A stretch of DNA of 64,000 bases from Catellatospora sp. TT07R-123 (GCF_018327705.1 NZ_BNEM01000001.1:3286001-3350000), one strand, 5' to 3'; numbered from the stretch's first letter, positions 1 through 9,350 are shown. Program-made: numbers and translations. Notes: generated by a model not told the origin, from the letters alone.

Positions 1-1141
1 GGAAGCCCTCGGCCAGGCTCGGCAGCTCGGCCAGCGTCCCGCGTACGGCCTGCTGGTGGGTCGTGGTGCCCTCCTGCACGATCGCGGCCGGGGTGTCGGC
101 GGCGCGCCCGTGGGCCAGCAGCGTCGCGGTGATCGCGGGCAGGTTCTTCAGCCCCATCAGCAGCACCAGCGTGCCGCGCATCCGGCCGAGCGCGGGCCAG
201 TCGACCAGAGAGTCCGGGTGGTCCGGCGGGATGTGCCCGCTGACCACGGTGAACTCGTGCGCCACCCGGCGGTGGGTGACCGGCACCCCGGCCGCCGCCG
301 GGACCGAGATCGCGCTGGTCACGCCGGGCACCACGGTCACCGGCACGCCCGCCTCGGCGCAGGCCAGCACCTCCTCGCCGCCGCGGCCGAAGACGTACGG
401 GTCGCCGCCCTTGAGCCGCACCACGAACTTCCCGTCCCTGGCGCCCTCGACGAGGATGCGGTTGATCTCCTCCTGCTGCGCGGCCGGGCCGTAGGGCAGC
501 TTCGCGACGTCGACGAGCTCCACCTCGGGGCGCAGCTCGTCCAGCAGCAGCCCGGGGGCCAGCCGGTCGGCGACCACCACGTCGGCGGCGGCCAGCAGGC
601 GGCGGCCCTTGACGGTGATCAGCTCCGGGTCGCCGGGACCGCCGCCGACCAGGGCGACACTTCCGCGGTACGACTCCGACACGGTCTCGGCGTCGGTGGC
701 CAGCAGCCCGGCCACCCGGTCGCGCACGGACACCGCCTTCTTCGGCTCGCCCCCGGCCAGCACCGCCACGGTGACGGTGCCGTGCCGGGCCACGGCCGGG
801 GTCCACGCGGTGGCGGCGTGCCGGTCGTCAGCCCGTACGCAGAAGACGCGCCGCGCCGCCGCGGCGGCCGACACCCGCTGGGCCGCTTCCGGGTCGTCGA
901 CGGCGACCTGGACCAGCCACACGCCCTCGACGTCGTCCTCGGTGAAGGCGCGCTCGGCCCAGTCCAGGCGCCCGGCGTCGGCCAGGCCGCGCAGCGCCGG
1001 GGTCAGCTCCGGCGCGACCAGCCGCACCTGCGCCCCGGCCGCCAGCAGCGCGGGCACGCGCCGCGTGGCGACCGCGCCGCCGCCGACGACCAGCACCGGC
1101 AGCCCGTCCAACCGCAGTCCCAACGGGTACAACTCCGACAC
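1..1141 (-). CDS. cysG: Siroheme synthase / uroporphyrinogen-III C-methyltransferase fusion, 3' end cut off
   Basis: Two-part tetrapyrrole enzyme on the path to siroheme and cobalamin. The first ~150 residues form a precorrin-2 dehydrogenase-like Rossmann domain ([11 protein letters not shown] near residue 16). The second part is a SAM-dependent uroporphyrinogen-III methyltransferase: it opens with [18 protein letters not shown] and contains the family motifs [16 protein letters not shown] and [22 protein letters not shown]. The gene runs off the left edge, so the C terminus is missing. GTG at 1141 is preceded by AAGGGG 5 nt upstream; a GTG at 1147 is also possible. It lies 43 bp downstream of cobT on the same strand, so the two probably form an operon. 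The domain order resembles CysG, although actinobacterial copies are often named cobA. Family assignment is firm; use for siroheme versus B12 cannot be told from sequence. Confidence 0.92.
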   Translation of the reverse strand, partial: MSELYPLGLRLDGLPVLVVGGGAVATRRVPALLAAGAQVRLVAPELTPALRGLADAGRLDWAERAFTEDDVEGVWLVQVAVDDPEAAQRVSAAAAARRVFCVRADDRHAATAWTPAVARHGTVTVAVLAGGEPKKAVSVRDRVAGLLATDAETVSESYRGSVALVGGGPGDPELITVKGRRLLAAADVVVADRLAPGLLLDELRPEVELVDVAKLPYGPAAQQEEINRILVEGARDGKFVVRLKGGDPYVFGRGGEEVLACAEAGVPVTVVPGVTSAISVPAAAGVPVTHRRVAHEFTVVSGHIPPDHPDSLVDWPALGRMRGTLVLLMGLKNLPAITATLLAHGRAADTPAAIVQEGTTTHQQAVRGTLAELPSLAEGF

Positions 1142-1184
1142 GTCCACCCCTTGCCTTCCGCCCGGCCGCGCACCGGCCACTGGG

Positions 1185-2264
1185 TCAGGGCGCGGGGGCG
1201 ATGTCGATGCTGTCGAAGGTGGCCATCTCGTGCAGTACGCGTACCGCCGAGGCCACCACCGGATAGGCGAGCACGGCGCCGGTGCCCTCGCCCAGTCGCA
1301 GGCCCAGGTCGAGCAGCGGGGCCAACTCCAGCTGCGTGAGCGCGACGTCGGCACCCGGCTCGACCGAGCGGTGCCCCGCGATCATCGCATCCCGGCTGCC
1401 GGGGGCGAGCGCCGCGGCGGCCAGCGCGGCCGCGGCCGCGATCACGCCGTCGAGGATGACCGGCACCCGCCGCGCCGCCGCGCCCAGGATGTATCCGGCC
1501 AGCGCGGCGTGCTCCAGGCCGCCGACGGCGCCGAGCACCGCGACCGGGTCGCGGGCCGCGTCACCCTGCCAGAGGTGGCCGTGCAGGGCGAGCGCCTTGC
1601 GGATGACCTCGACCTTGCGCAGGTGGGTGGGCGCGTCGATGCCGGTGCCGTAGCCGGTGACCAGGCCGGGGTCGCGGTCGGTGAACGCCGCGATGAGCGC
1701 GGCCGAGGCGGTGGTGTTGGCGATGCCCATGTCCCCGGTGAGCAGGATCCGGGCGCCGCCGTCGATGAGCTGGTGGGCGATCTGGATCCCGACCTCCAGC
1801 GCCGCGACGGTCTCGGCCCGGGTCAGCGCGGGTTCGACGGTCATGTCCCGGGTGCCCGCGCGCACCTTGGCGGAGACCAGGCCTTTGACGGGCGGCAGGT
1901 CGGCGGCCACGCCCACGTCGACCACGGTGACGCCGACGCCGGTCTGCCGGGCCAGTGCGTTGACGGCGGCACCGCCCGCGGTGAAGTTGCCGACCATCTG
2001 CGCGGTGACCGCCTGCGGCCACGGCGTGACGCCCTGGGCGTGGACGCCGTGGTCGCCCGCGAAGATCGCCAGCTCGGCCGGGGCGAGCAGCGGCGGCGGG
2101 CAGACCCCGGCCAGGCCGGCCAGGCGCTCGGACAGCTCCTCCAGCACGCCGAGGCTGCCGGCGGGCTTGGTCAGCCGGGCCTGCAGGCGGCGGGCCTGCT
2201 CGATCGCGGGGCCGTCGAGCGGACGCACCGACTCGATCGTTAGCACCAGTAGCTCACTCGTCAC
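1185..2264 (-). CDS. cobT: Nicotinate-nucleotide--dimethylbenzimidazole phosphoribosyltransferase
   Basis: CobT makes alpha-ribazole phosphate from nicotinate mononucleotide and dimethylbenzimidazole, for the lower ligand of cobalamin. The 359-residue length is normal. Visible family hallmarks are LTKPAGSLGVLEEL near residue 33, the FAGDHGVHAQGV loop, GDMGIANTTASAA, and the C-terminal LRLGEGTGA carrying the catalytic glutamate at about residue 327. The GTG at 2264 gives the longest frame. The GTG at 2246 (MLTIESVRPLDG) matches the usual N terminus of the family equally well. The methyltransferase gene follows after 43 bp, and the PBP gene is divergent. No cobalamin riboswitch is visible in the 110-bp upstream gap. 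Confidence 0.95.
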   Translation of the reverse strand: MTSELLVLTIESVRPLDGPAIEQARRLQARLTKPAGSLGVLEELSERLAGLAGVCPPPLLAPAELAIFAGDHGVHAQGVTPWPQAVTAQMVGNFTAGGAAVNALARQTGVGVTVVDVGVAADLPPVKGLVSAKVRAGTRDMTVEPALTRAETVAALEVGIQIAHQLIDGGARILLTGDMGIANTTASAALIAAFTDRDPGLVTGYGTGIDAPTHLRKVEVIRKALALHGHLWQGDAARDPVAVLGAVGGLEHAALAGYILGAAARRVPVILDGVIAAAAALAAAALAPGSRDAMIAGHRSVEPGADVALTQLELAPLLDLGLRLGEGTGAVLAYPVVASAVRVLHEMATFDSIDIAPAP

Positions 2265-2374
2265 CTCGTCAGCTCATCACGTCCCGTGTCGCCTTGCCGA
2301 CTCGGGGGGAGAAATCGCCGCGTCTTTCAGCGCTTTGAATCCGGATAAAGAGGACGCTGTTCTACTTTTATGGG

Positions 2375-4558
2375 GTGAAGCCGCTCAGCCGCCTCAAAGA
2401 GGCCATTTCCGCCACGGGACGTCTCGGGCCGATCATGCGCTCCGGGCTGATCGCGGGCGTCGTCGTCGCCGCGGTCACCTATCCACTGGCCGCGGTGGGC
2501 GGCCTCGGCGTCAAGGCGGGCGCCGATTTCTACGACTCCCTGCCGTCGCAGCTCGAAACCGTGCCGCCGGCGCAGACGAGCTACGTGTACGCCGCGGACG
2601 GCAAGACCCTGATCACGCTCTTCTACGAGGAGCACCGCAAGTACGCCCCGATCGCCGACATCTCGGAGACCATCCAGCGGGCGATCGTCGCCAGTGAGGA
2701 CGGGCGCTTCTACCAGCACAACGGCGTCGACGCGAAGGGCATCGCGCGCGCGTTCGTGGCCAACCACACCGCGGGCGAGGTCTCGCAGGGCGCCTCGACG
2801 CTGACGATGCAGTACGTGCGGATGGCGCTGCGCGACGGCGCGCAGACCCCCAGCGAGGTCATGGCGGCGACCGAGCAGACCAGCCTCCGCAAGATCCGTG
2901 AGGCGCGCCTCGCGATCAAGCTGGAGCAGCAGATGTCGAAGACCGACATCCTGGAGCGCTACCTCAACGTGGCCTACTTCGGCCACCGCGCGTACGGCAT
3001 CTTCGCCGCGTCGCAGATCTTCTTCTCCAAGCTGCCCAAGGACCTCACCCTGGCCGAGGCGGCGACCCTGGCGGGCCTGGTCAAGGCGCCCTCGGCGTAC
3101 GACCCGGCGGGCACCGACCGCACCGCGGCGACCCAGCGGCGCAACTACGTGATCGACCGGATGAAGGAGCTCGGCTACATCACGGCCGAGGCGGCCGAGC
3201 AGACCAAGCAGGAGCCGATCAAGCTCAAGATCACCGACCCGCCGAACGACTGCACCTCGGTGTCGCAGGGCCACAACAGCTGGGGCTTCTTCTGCGACAT
3301 GTTCAAGAACTGGTGGATCTCGCAGCCCGCGTTCGGGGCCAACCCCGGTGAGCGCGAGGACAACCTGCGCCGCGGCGGCTACAAGATCGTGACGTCGCTG
3401 GACCCCAACGTCCAGGACATCGCGATGGGCCACGTGACCAAGCGGCAGCCCATCGGCAGCTCGTACGCGCTCGGCGAGGTCGTGGTGCAGCCCGGCACCG
3501 GGCTGGTCAAGGCGATGGCGGTCAACCGCAACTACTCGCTGGACCAGGCGGGCAACGGCACGCACACCGACCCGACCAAGGCCGGGAAGATCAAGGGCAA
3601 CTACCCGAACACGGTGAACCCGCTGCTGGGCGGCGGCAACCTGCCCGGCTACCAGGCCGGTTCGACGTTCAAGATCTTCACGATGGTGGCGGCCCTGGAC
3701 GCGGGCCTGAAGATGAACACCTGGTTCTACGCCCCGCACCGCTACCGGTCCATCTACTTCGCGGGCTGGGGCGAGCGCGGCTCCTGCGGCGGCGGCCACT
3801 GGTGCCCGTCCAACGCCAGCGGCGCGATGACCGGCAAGCACGCGATGTGGTCGGGCTTCGGCAAGTCGGTCAACACCTACTTCGTACAGCTGGAGCAGAA
3901 GGTCGGCGCCGACAAGGCGGTACGCATGGCCGAGCGGCTGGGCCTGCACTGGCGCACCGACATCGACAAGCTCCAGGCGTCCCCGGCCAAGTCCAAGACC
4001 TGGGGCTCGTTCACCCTCGGCGTCGCCGACACCACCCCGCTGGAGATGGCCAACGCTTACGCGACCATGGCCGCCGAGGGCAAGTACTGCGAGGCGCTGC
4101 CGGTCATCGGGATCACCAACCCCGACGGCAGCCCGGCGATGATGACCGTCAAGGGCCAGCAGGTGCCGGTCGCGACGCCCCGCTGCCGCCAGGAGGTCAC
4201 CAAGGCCGTGGCCCGTGCCGCCACCGACGCCATGCGCTGCGTCACCGGCTACGGCGCGGCCAAGGGCTCGTGCGGCAACTGGTCCACCGCCCCCGGCGTG
4301 TACGGCGTGGTCAAGCGGCCGGTGGCGGGCAAGACGGGCACCACCGACGACACGCGCGCGGCCTGGTTCGTCGGCTTCACCAAGGAGCTGGCCGCGGCGA
4401 GCTTCATGGCCGATCCGGACAACCCGTTCCACGTGACCGGCGACTGGAACTCCTGGAAGCCCGTCGAGACCGTCTCGTACACGCTGCGCGACTCCCTGGA
4501 GGGCAAGCCGGTCAAGCAGTTCACCCCGCCGCCGGACTCGATCATCGGCAGCAAGTAG
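2375..4558 (+). CDS. Class A penicillin-binding protein (transglycosylase/transpeptidase)
   Basis: Membrane-anchored bifunctional peptidoglycan synthase, 727 residues. A short cytoplasmic tail is followed by one transmembrane segment at about 22-45. The glycosyltransferase (GT51) domain has its catalytic glutamate in VASEDGRFYQHNGVD (Glu108), followed by GASTLTMQYVRM. The transpeptidase domain has all three signature motifs: STFK with Ser430 and Lys433, SVN at 498-500, and KTGT starting at Lys653. The start is GTG at 2375; the ATG at 2370 runs directly into a stop. Two cysteines in TSVSQGHNSWGFFC (about 305-315) and a Cys-rich loop near 470 may form disulfides outside the membrane. A strong terminator follows 6 bp after the stop. 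Orthology to a specific ponA paralogue is not claimed. Confidence 0.96.
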   Translation: MKPLSRLKEAISATGRLGPIMRSGLIAGVVVAAVTYPLAAVGGLGVKAGADFYDSLPSQLETVPPAQTSYVYAADGKTLITLFYEEHRKYAPIADISETIQRAIVASEDGRFYQHNGVDAKGIARAFVANHTAGEVSQGASTLTMQYVRMALRDGAQTPSEVMAATEQTSLRKIREARLAIKLEQQMSKTDILERYLNVAYFGHRAYGIFAASQIFFSKLPKDLTLAEAATLAGLVKAPSAYDPAGTDRTAATQRRNYVIDRMKELGYITAEAAEQTKQEPIKLKITDPPNDCTSVSQGHNSWGFFCDMFKNWWISQPAFGANPGEREDNLRRGGYKIVTSLDPNVQDIAMGHVTKRQPIGSSYALGEVVVQPGTGLVKAMAVNRNYSLDQAGNGTHTDPTKAGKIKGNYPNTVNPLLGGGNLPGYQAGSTFKIFTMVAALDAGLKMNTWFYAPHRYRSIYFAGWGERGSCGGGHWCPSNASGAMTGKHAMWSGFGKSVNTYFVQLEQKVGADKAVRMAERLGLHWRTDIDKLQASPAKSKTWGSFTLGVADTTPLEMANAYATMAAEGKYCEALPVIGITNPDGSPAMMTVKGQQVPVATPRCRQEVTKAVARAATDAMRCVTGYGAAKGSCGNWSTAPGVYGVVKRPVAGKTGTTDDTRAAWFVGFTKELAAASFMADPDNPFHVTGDWNSWKPVETVSYTLRDSLEGKPVKQFTPPPDSIIGSK

Positions 4559-4564
4559 CAGGAA

Positions 4565-4604
4565 CGCCGAAGGGGCGCCCCGACCGCGGGGCGCCCCTTC
4601 GGCG
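4565..4604. terminator. Perfect 18-bp hairpin between convergent genes
   Basis: Arms 4565-4582 and 4587-4604 are perfectly complementary with a 4-nt loop. The hairpin sits between the PBP gene (+) and the GNAT gene (-) and could end transcription from both sides. No long U-tract follows on either strand, as is usual in GC-rich actinomycetes. Confidence 0.9.
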
Positions 4605-4614
4605 TATGCGCGGC

Positions 4615-5214
4615 TCAGCGCAGGTCGGCGGCGACTATCGACCAGACCTCCAGGTCGACCCGGCCGCTGTGCACGTACCCGGCGTTGCGCAGCAGGCCCT
4701 CGTAGGTGAAGCCCGCCTTCTCGGCCACCCGCCGCGAGGCGGTGTTGCCCGGCGCGACCCGCAGCTCGATGCGCTGGAAGCCGTGCTCCAGCACCAGCGC
4801 CAGGGTGAGCACGTCGACGGCCTCAGGGCCGATGCCCAGGCCGCGCGCGTCCGGCGCGATCGCGTACGAGATCTCGGTGACCCGGCCGACCCAGTCGGTG
4901 CGCTTGGTCCACAGGCACCCGACCAGCTGCTGGTCCTCGCGCCGCACGATGCCGTAGTGGTCGCCCATGCCGCTGTCGCGCCGCTCGGCCGCCATCTCGG
5001 TGCACCACGACCGGCCCTCGATCTCGCCGAACTCCTGCGGGAACGGCAGCCACCGCTGGGTGAGCTTGTCGGCGAAGATGTCGGTCACCGGGTCCGCGTC
5101 GGCGGCGGTCAGCGGCCGCACGTCCAGCCGCGGCGTCTGCACCGTGAGCGTCGGGAAACGGCGGATGGCGAGGTTGCCTCGCCCGGCCACACCTGCGGTC
5201 AAAAGGCTCGACAT
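4615..5214 (-). CDS. GNAT family N-acetyltransferase (RimJ/RimL type)
   Basis: Acetyl-CoA-dependent acetyltransferase of 199 residues. After a short N-terminal strand (TVQTPRLDVRPLTAADADPV, typical of the RimJ-like Acetyltransf_3 group) comes the acetyl-CoA pyrophosphate loop DARGLGIGPEAV and the C-terminal GNTASRRVAEKAGFTYEGLLRNAGY. The start at 5214 is chosen because GGAG lies 5 nt upstream; the frame stays open further upstream without family similarity. The substrate (a protein N terminus, an antibiotic or a small amine) cannot be told. It shares its 3' terminator with the PBP gene. Confidence 0.88.
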   Translation of the reverse strand: MSSLLTAGVAGRGNLAIRRFPTLTVQTPRLDVRPLTAADADPVTDIFADKLTQRWLPFPQEFGEIEGRSWCTEMAAERRDSGMGDHYGIVRREDQQLVGCLWTKRTDWVGRVTEISYAIAPDARGLGIGPEAVDVLTLALVLEHGFQRIELRVAPGNTASRRVAEKAGFTYEGLLRNAGYVHSGRVDLEVWSIVAADLR

Positions 5215-5377
5215 GCTGACTCCATCGTCGGGGGTGCGCGCCTGCCCTGGGCGTACCTGCATCAGGTAGAGCGCCCGGGGCGACTCGAAGTTGCACCATA
5301 CCCGGTGGACCATACGGTCGTCCGAGTGGCGGGTCAGCCGTTTGGGCGTGATAGAACTCACAACTCGGGCATACCCG

Positions 5378-5383
5378 TAGACT
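5378..5383 (+). promoter_or_regulatory. -10 element TAGACT, leaderless start of SURF1 gene
   Basis: TAGACT ends 6 nt before the GTG at 5390. Transcription would begin at or next to the start codon, and no Shine-Dalgarno sequence is present. Confidence 0.6.
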
Positions 5384-5389
5384 GCCCGG

Positions 5390-6160
5390 GTGCGCTCCCT
5401 CCTGACCCCCCGCTGGCTGGGAATCTTCCTCGCCGCCCTGCTCGCCTCGTTCGTGATGGTGCTGCTCGGCCGCTGGCAGTGGAGCCGGTACGAGCTGCGC
5501 TCCGCCATCAACGACCGCATCGACGCCAGCACCGTCGTCGCTCCCGTCCCGGTCCGCGACGTGCTCGGCGCGCCCGGCACCGCCCCCGACGCCGACCACG
5601 CCTGGACCCGCGTCACCGCCACCGGCCAGTACGACCCGAGCCAGGAGATCCTCCTGCGCAACCGCACCGTCGAGGGCGAGGTCGGCTACGAGGTGCTCAC
5701 CCCGCTGCGGCTGCCCGACGGCACCGCGCTGCTGGTCGACCGGGGCTGGGTGAAGCCGAACCCGCACGGCATCGACATCGCCCCCGACGTCCCCGCCGCC
5801 CCCGCCGGAACGGTCACCGTGGTCGGCCGGGTGCACCTGAGCGAGTCCTCGCCCGGCGCGATCCAGCAGCGGCTGGGCCGCTGGGAGACCCGGCGCGCGG
5901 CGGTCGGCCCGATCGCGGCCAAGCTGCCGTACCCGGTGCTGGGGGCGTACGTCCTCGCCGATTCCGGCACCCCCGGCGCCCAGGGCCTCACCGCGATCCC
6001 GGTCGGCCACGAGAACGCCTGGCTCAACCTCGGCTACGCCGTCCAGTGGTGGATCTTCTCGGTCGGCGCCCTGGTCGGCGTCGCCCTGCTCGCCCGCAAG
6101 GACCTGCGCGAGCTGTCCGCCCCCGCCGACGAACCCGCGCCCGCCCCTGCCCTGACGTAA
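5390..6160 (+). CDS. SURF1 family cytochrome oxidase assembly protein
   Basis: Membrane protein of 256 residues with the SURF1 plan: an N-terminal membrane helix (about 10-28) ending in LLGRWQWSRYELR, a large extracytoplasmic domain with GQYDPSQEILLRNRTVEGEVGYEVLTPL and LLVDRGWV, and a second membrane helix near 213-236 preceded by the conserved HENAWLNLGYAVQWWIFS. In the known family the protein helps insert heme A into subunit I of the aa3-type oxidase. The GTG start is supported by a -10 hexamer 6 nt upstream. It stands alone, divergent from the GNAT gene and 85 bp before the proline-rich gene. Confidence 0.93.
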   Translation: MRSLLTPRWLGIFLAALLASFVMVLLGRWQWSRYELRSAINDRIDASTVVAPVPVRDVLGAPGTAPDADHAWTRVTATGQYDPSQEILLRNRTVEGEVGYEVLTPLRLPDGTALLVDRGWVKPNPHGIDIAPDVPAAPAGTVTVVGRVHLSESSPGAIQQRLGRWETRRAAVGPIAAKLPYPVLGAYVLADSGTPGAQGLTAIPVGHENAWLNLGYAVQWWIFSVGALVGVALLARKDLRELSAPADEPAPAPALT

Positions 6161-6233
6161 CCTCGTCGGCTCGGCTCGCTTTGCGGGGTGGCAGGTGCCC
6201 TTCTCAACGGCGCGCGGGCAAGCGGCAGACCGC

Positions 6234-6239
6234 TATGGT
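6234..6239 (+). promoter_or_regulatory. -10 element TATGGT, leaderless start
   Basis: TATGGT ends 6 nt before the GTG at 6246, which favours that codon over the GTG at 6243 or the ATG at 6195. Confidence 0.5.
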
Positions 6240-6245
6240 GCGGTG

Positions 6246-7106
6246 GTGACCGACGAGCAGACCGACCGGCCGGACGCCGAACGGCAGCATCCCTTCCTGC
6301 CGCCGACCCTGCCGCTGCCGACCGAGCCGCTGGCCGCCTTCGGTGTCCGGGCCACCGCCGAGGTGCCCGAGCCGGCCCCGCCGCCGCTCCCCCGGCGGGC
6401 TCCGGCCGTCGAGCCACCGCCCGGCCCACCGGTGCCCGCGCCGCCGACGGTGCGGCTGCGCCCGCTGGACCCGCCCGGCACCGAGCCCGCCCCACTGCCG
6501 CGCCGCCCGGGGCCGGCCGTCGGCAGCGCCCCGCCGATGCCGCCGGTCACCGCCGCGGCCGCGCCGCCCCCGCCCCTGATGCCGCCGGTCACCGCCGCGG
6601 CCGCGCCGCCCCTGATGCCACCCACCGTCGCGGCCATGCCGCCCACGCACCTGATGCCGCCGCCCACGACGCCGATGCCGCCGTCCCCGCCCGCGCCGCC
6701 GCGCCTGCGGCTGCCCGCCGGGTCCGCGCAGCCGCCCGCCCACCCCGGTATCGCCGGGCCGGTGCTGGTGCAGCTCGGTGAGGTCGCGGTCACCGCGACG
6801 ACGATCATCACGCCGACCGGAGAGATCCCGCTGCGCGGCTCCCAGTGGACGATCAACGACCAGTTCCACAGCCGGCAGCGCATCCCCGGCTGGGCGGTGG
6901 CCTGCGCGATCCTGCTGTTCTTCGTGCTCTGCTTCCTGAGCCTGCTGTTCCTGCTGGTCAAGACGACGACGTACGAGGGGTCGGTGCAGATCTCGATCGC
7001 GAACGAGGGACGGCACTACGTGCTGCGCATCCCCGTCAACGACCAGCGGGTGGTGGCACACCTGCACGCCCAGGTCAACTACGTACGCTCCCTCGCCGCG
7101 CTCTGA
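6246..7106 (+). CDS. Proline-rich single-pass membrane protein of unknown function
   Basis: I do not recognise a family. From the GTG at 6246 the product is 286 residues. Residues ~15-155 are a low-complexity stretch rich in Pro, Ala and Met with imperfect MPPVTAAAAPP repeats, followed by a conserved-looking segment (VLVQLGEVAVTATTIITPTGEIPLRGSQWT). That segment ends in a charged turn and one strong membrane helix (about 218-240, VACAILLFFVLCFLSLLFLLV). About 45 residues follow on the far side, beginning with TTTYEGSVQISIANEGRHYVLRIPV. The layout suggests a cytoplasmic disordered arm tethered to the membrane. The DNA repeat at 6537-6615 encodes the MPPVTAAAAPP units. Confidence 0.75.
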   Translation: MTDEQTDRPDAERQHPFLPPTLPLPTEPLAAFGVRATAEVPEPAPPPLPRRAPAVEPPPGPPVPAPPTVRLRPLDPPGTEPAPLPRRPGPAVGSAPPMPPVTAAAAPPPPLMPPVTAAAAPPLMPPTVAAMPPTHLMPPPTTPMPPSPPAPPRLRLPAGSAQPPAHPGIAGPVLVQLGEVAVTATTIITPTGEIPLRGSQWTINDQFHSRQRIPGWAVACAILLFFVLCFLSLLFLLVKTTTYEGSVQISIANEGRHYVLRIPVNDQRVVAHLHAQVNYVRSLAAL

Positions 7107-7155
7107 CCCACCCATCTCACTCGGCTGCGCCGCACCGTCCCACACCCCGTTTTAC

Positions 7156-7220
7156 ATAGACGTTGGCCTATTACGTCGACTTCGATCACTTCTCAGTCGA
7201 TGTAATAGGCCAACGTCTAT
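7156..7220. repeat. Family A 65-bp palindrome, copy A1
   Basis: Perfect 19-bp arms at 7156-7174 and 7202-7220 (ATAGACGTTGGCCTATTAC and its complement). The stem can extend 7 bp inward with one G-T pair, leaving a 13-nt loop. TTTTA precedes and TAAAA follows, lengthening the outer stem. It lies between convergent genes. The other copies are at 36904 and 41482. No gene is seen in 7107-7279. Confidence 0.9.
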
Positions 7221-7279
7221 TAAAATCGCGGCGCGGCGCGGCAGCGACGCTGCTCGGCGCAGCGCGACGGCGGGTTGCG

Positions 7280-8653
7280 TCAGGACTTGGCGGCCTCGGC
7301 GACGTTGTGCAGGAGCAGGGCCTCGGCCAGGCAGACCCGGGCGAACTCGCCCAGGTGCAGGCTCTCGTTCGGGCCGTGCGCCTTCGCGTTCGGGTCCTCC
7401 ACCCCGGTGACCAGGATGGACGCCTGCGGGTACACCTCCTGGAACGTCGCGATGAACGGGATCGACCCGCCCACCCCGATCTCCACCGGCTCGGTGCCGT
7501 CCCAGGCCGTGGCGAACGCCGAGCGGGCGGCGTCGAAGTACTTGCCGGTCGCGTCGATCACGCACGGGTTGCCGTCGTGCTCGAACTCGAAGCTGACCTG
7601 CGCACCCCACGGGATGTGCTTCTCCAGGTGCGCCTGGAGCGCCTGGTACGCCGACTTCGGGTCGTCCCCGGGCGCCAGCCGCATGCTCAGCTTCGCCCGC
7701 GCCGACGGCACCAGCGCGTTGGGCGCCTCGGCGGTGCGCGGCGCGTCGATGCCGAGCACCGACAGCGACGGCTTGGTCCACATCCGGTCGACGATGCGGC
7801 CGGTGCCGATCAGCTCGACGCCGTCGAGGATCCCGGCCTCGGCCCGGTACCGGTCCTCCGGGTAGTCCAGCGGCGCGGCGGTCTTGCTGACCAGGCCCGG
7901 CACCGCCACGTCACCGTTGTCGTCGTGCAGCGTCGCCAGCAGGCGGCACATCACGGTCAGCGCGTCGGGGACCGGGCCGCCGTACATGCCGCTGTGCACG
8001 GCCGAGTTCAGCACCTTCACGTCGACGAACGAGTTGACGATGCCGCGCAGCGACGTCGTCAGCGCGGGCACGCCGATGTCCCAGTTGCCGGAGTCGGCGA
8101 TGACGATGACGTCGGCGGTCAGCTCGGCGCGGTGCTTTTCGAGCAGCGCGGGCAGCGAGTCCGAGCCGAACTCCTCCTCGCCCTCGATGAACACGACCAC
8201 GCCGAGCGGCAGCTGGTCGTCGGCGGTGCCGCAACCGAACGCGCGCAGCGCCGCCACGTGCGCCATCACCCCGGCCTTGTCGTCGGCGGCGCCGCGGCCG
8301 TAGAGCCGGCCGTCCCGCTCGGTGGGCTCGAACGGGTCCGACTCCCACTTGCTCAGGTCGCCGACGGGCTGAACGTCATGGTGGGCGTACAGCAGCACGG
8401 TGGGCGCACCGGGCGGGGCCGGGCGGCGGCCGATGACAGCCGGGTGGCCGTCGCCGACGCGGCTGACCTCGACCTCCAGGCCGACACCGCGCAGCAGGTC
8501 GGCCACTGCCTGGGCCGAGCGCTCCAGCGGGGCGAAGTCGAAGCCGTCGAAGGCGATGCCGGGGATACGGACCAGGGCCTCCAGGTCGGCGCGTACGCCC
8601 GGCAGCTCGCGCTCGATCGCAGCGCGCAGCTGGTCAACAGTGAGGGTCGTCAT
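7280..8653 (-). CDS. M20 family metallopeptidase (dipeptidase)
   Basis: Zinc-dependent M20 peptidase of 457 residues, the usual size for the carnosinase-like dipeptidase branch. Metal-binding motifs are plain: VLLYAHHDVQPVGD (first zinc His and catalytic Asp), GRGAADDKAGV (bridging Asp), FIEGEEEFGSDSL (catalytic Glu pair), VIADSGNW (Asp ligand) and the final HGPNESLHLGEF His. The lid domain (about 200-330) interrupts the catalytic domain as usual. Probably cytoplasmic, because there is no signal peptide. It follows the small kinase gene on the same strand after a 127-bp gap that contains a family C palindrome. The substrate is not predictable. Confidence 0.93.
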   Translation of the reverse strand: MTTLTVDQLRAAIERELPGVRADLEALVRIPGIAFDGFDFAPLERSAQAVADLLRGVGLEVEVSRVGDGHPAVIGRRPAPPGAPTVLLYAHHDVQPVGDLSKWESDPFEPTERDGRLYGRGAADDKAGVMAHVAALRAFGCGTADDQLPLGVVVFIEGEEEFGSDSLPALLEKHRAELTADVIVIADSGNWDIGVPALTTSLRGIVNSFVDVKVLNSAVHSGMYGGPVPDALTVMCRLLATLHDDNGDVAVPGLVSKTAAPLDYPEDRYRAEAGILDGVELIGTGRIVDRMWTKPSLSVLGIDAPRTAEAPNALVPSARAKLSMRLAPGDDPKSAYQALQAHLEKHIPWGAQVSFEFEHDGNPCVIDATGKYFDAARSAFATAWDGTEPVEIGVGGSIPFIATFQEVYPQASILVTGVEDPNAKAHGPNESLHLGEFARVCLAEALLLHNVAEAAKS

Positions 8654-8711
8654 GCAGATGATCCTGCCACCCCGCCCCGCACCCCCGCACAGCGATCCGC
8701 CGCGCGCCGGT

Positions 8712-8772
8712 GATCGCCGTTTCCGGTCAGAAACTCCGCGCCGACAGCACCGCCGGACCGCAAACGCCGATC
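8712..8772. repeat. Family C 61-bp imperfect palindrome, copy C1
   Basis: Arms at 8712-8728 (GATCGCCGTTTCCGGTC) and 8756-8772 (GACCGCAAACGCCGATC) match at 15 of 17 positions and are separated by 27 nt. The same size and spacer occur at 41622, 53567 and 53723. Confidence 0.75.
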
Positions 8773-8780
8773 ATCGCGAC

Positions 8781-9350
8781 CTACCCGGATCCGTCGACAC
8801 GCAGGTCGGCCTGGGCCGCGGTGGCGTCGGCGGCGAAGTGGATCTGCTCGCGGTGGCGCCATACCCGCAGGACGCCCTGCATGCCGGGGCCGTCGCGCAG
8901 GATGCTGCGGGCGCGGCGCAACGCGGCCGGAGCGTGCACGTACACCGACAGCGACGCCCACGGCCGCGCCTCGGCCCGCGCCGCCCCGACGCCCTCGACG
9001 ATGACGACGTCGGCGGGCCACACCGTGACCCACTCCGTGCCGAACCTGCCGAGCTGCCAGTCGAACGGGTGGTAGCCGCCCGGCGCACCGTGGCGCAGCG
9101 GGGTCAGCACCTGCCGCCGCAGCCGGGGCCAGTACGTGAACTGGTCGTCCCACCCGTCCAGCAGATCGTCGGTGTGCACCGTCTCCACCGGCCCGGCCGC
9201 GTCCGCACCCGGTGCCGCCAGCTCGCGTGCGAGCAGGGCCGCGAACATCGTCTTGCCCGATGCGCTCGGCCCGTCGACCAGCACCAGCCGGGTGCGGCCC
9301 AGCTTCGGCGGCGCGGCCCGCACCAGCGCGGCGGTCTCCGCCGGGGTCAC
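8781..9350 (-). CDS. Uridine kinase-like P-loop NTPase coupled to cobQ
   Basis: Small nucleoside-kinase-like ATPase, 189 residues. Walker A is GPSASGKT at residues 27-34. [10 protein letters not shown] motif follows after the second strand, as in uridine kinases, and [11 protein letters not shown] acts as Walker B. The GTG start overlaps the TGA of cobQ as GTGA (4 bp), so translation is almost certainly coupled. Family members are usually annotated as uridine kinase or ATP-binding protein without a proven substrate. The coupling invites a role in cobalamin assembly or salvage (for example phosphorylating a side-chain precursor), but the sequence does not prove it. No signal peptide or membrane segment. 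Confidence 0.85.
   Translation of the reverse strand: MTPAETAALVRAAPPKLGRTRLVLVDGPSASGKTMFAALLARELAAPGADAAGPVETVHTDDLLDGWDDQFTYWPRLRRQVLTPLRHGAPGGYHPFDWQLGRFGTEWVTVWPADVVIVEGVGAARAEARPWASLSVYVHAPAALRRARSILRDGPGMQGVLRVWRHREQIHFAADATAAQADLRVDGSG

Noticed and set aside
2265-2374. Cobalamin riboswitch upstream of cobT
   Set aside because: None of the conserved core or tail motifs seen at 33.5 kb occur in this 110-bp gap.
7163-7234. Small peptide (LAYY...VDVIGQRL) encoded by family A palindromes
   Set aside because: An open frame runs through all three copies and resembles a conserved peptide, but the arms are identical because they are palindromic; the interior does not show synonymous-only change and no ribosome site is present.
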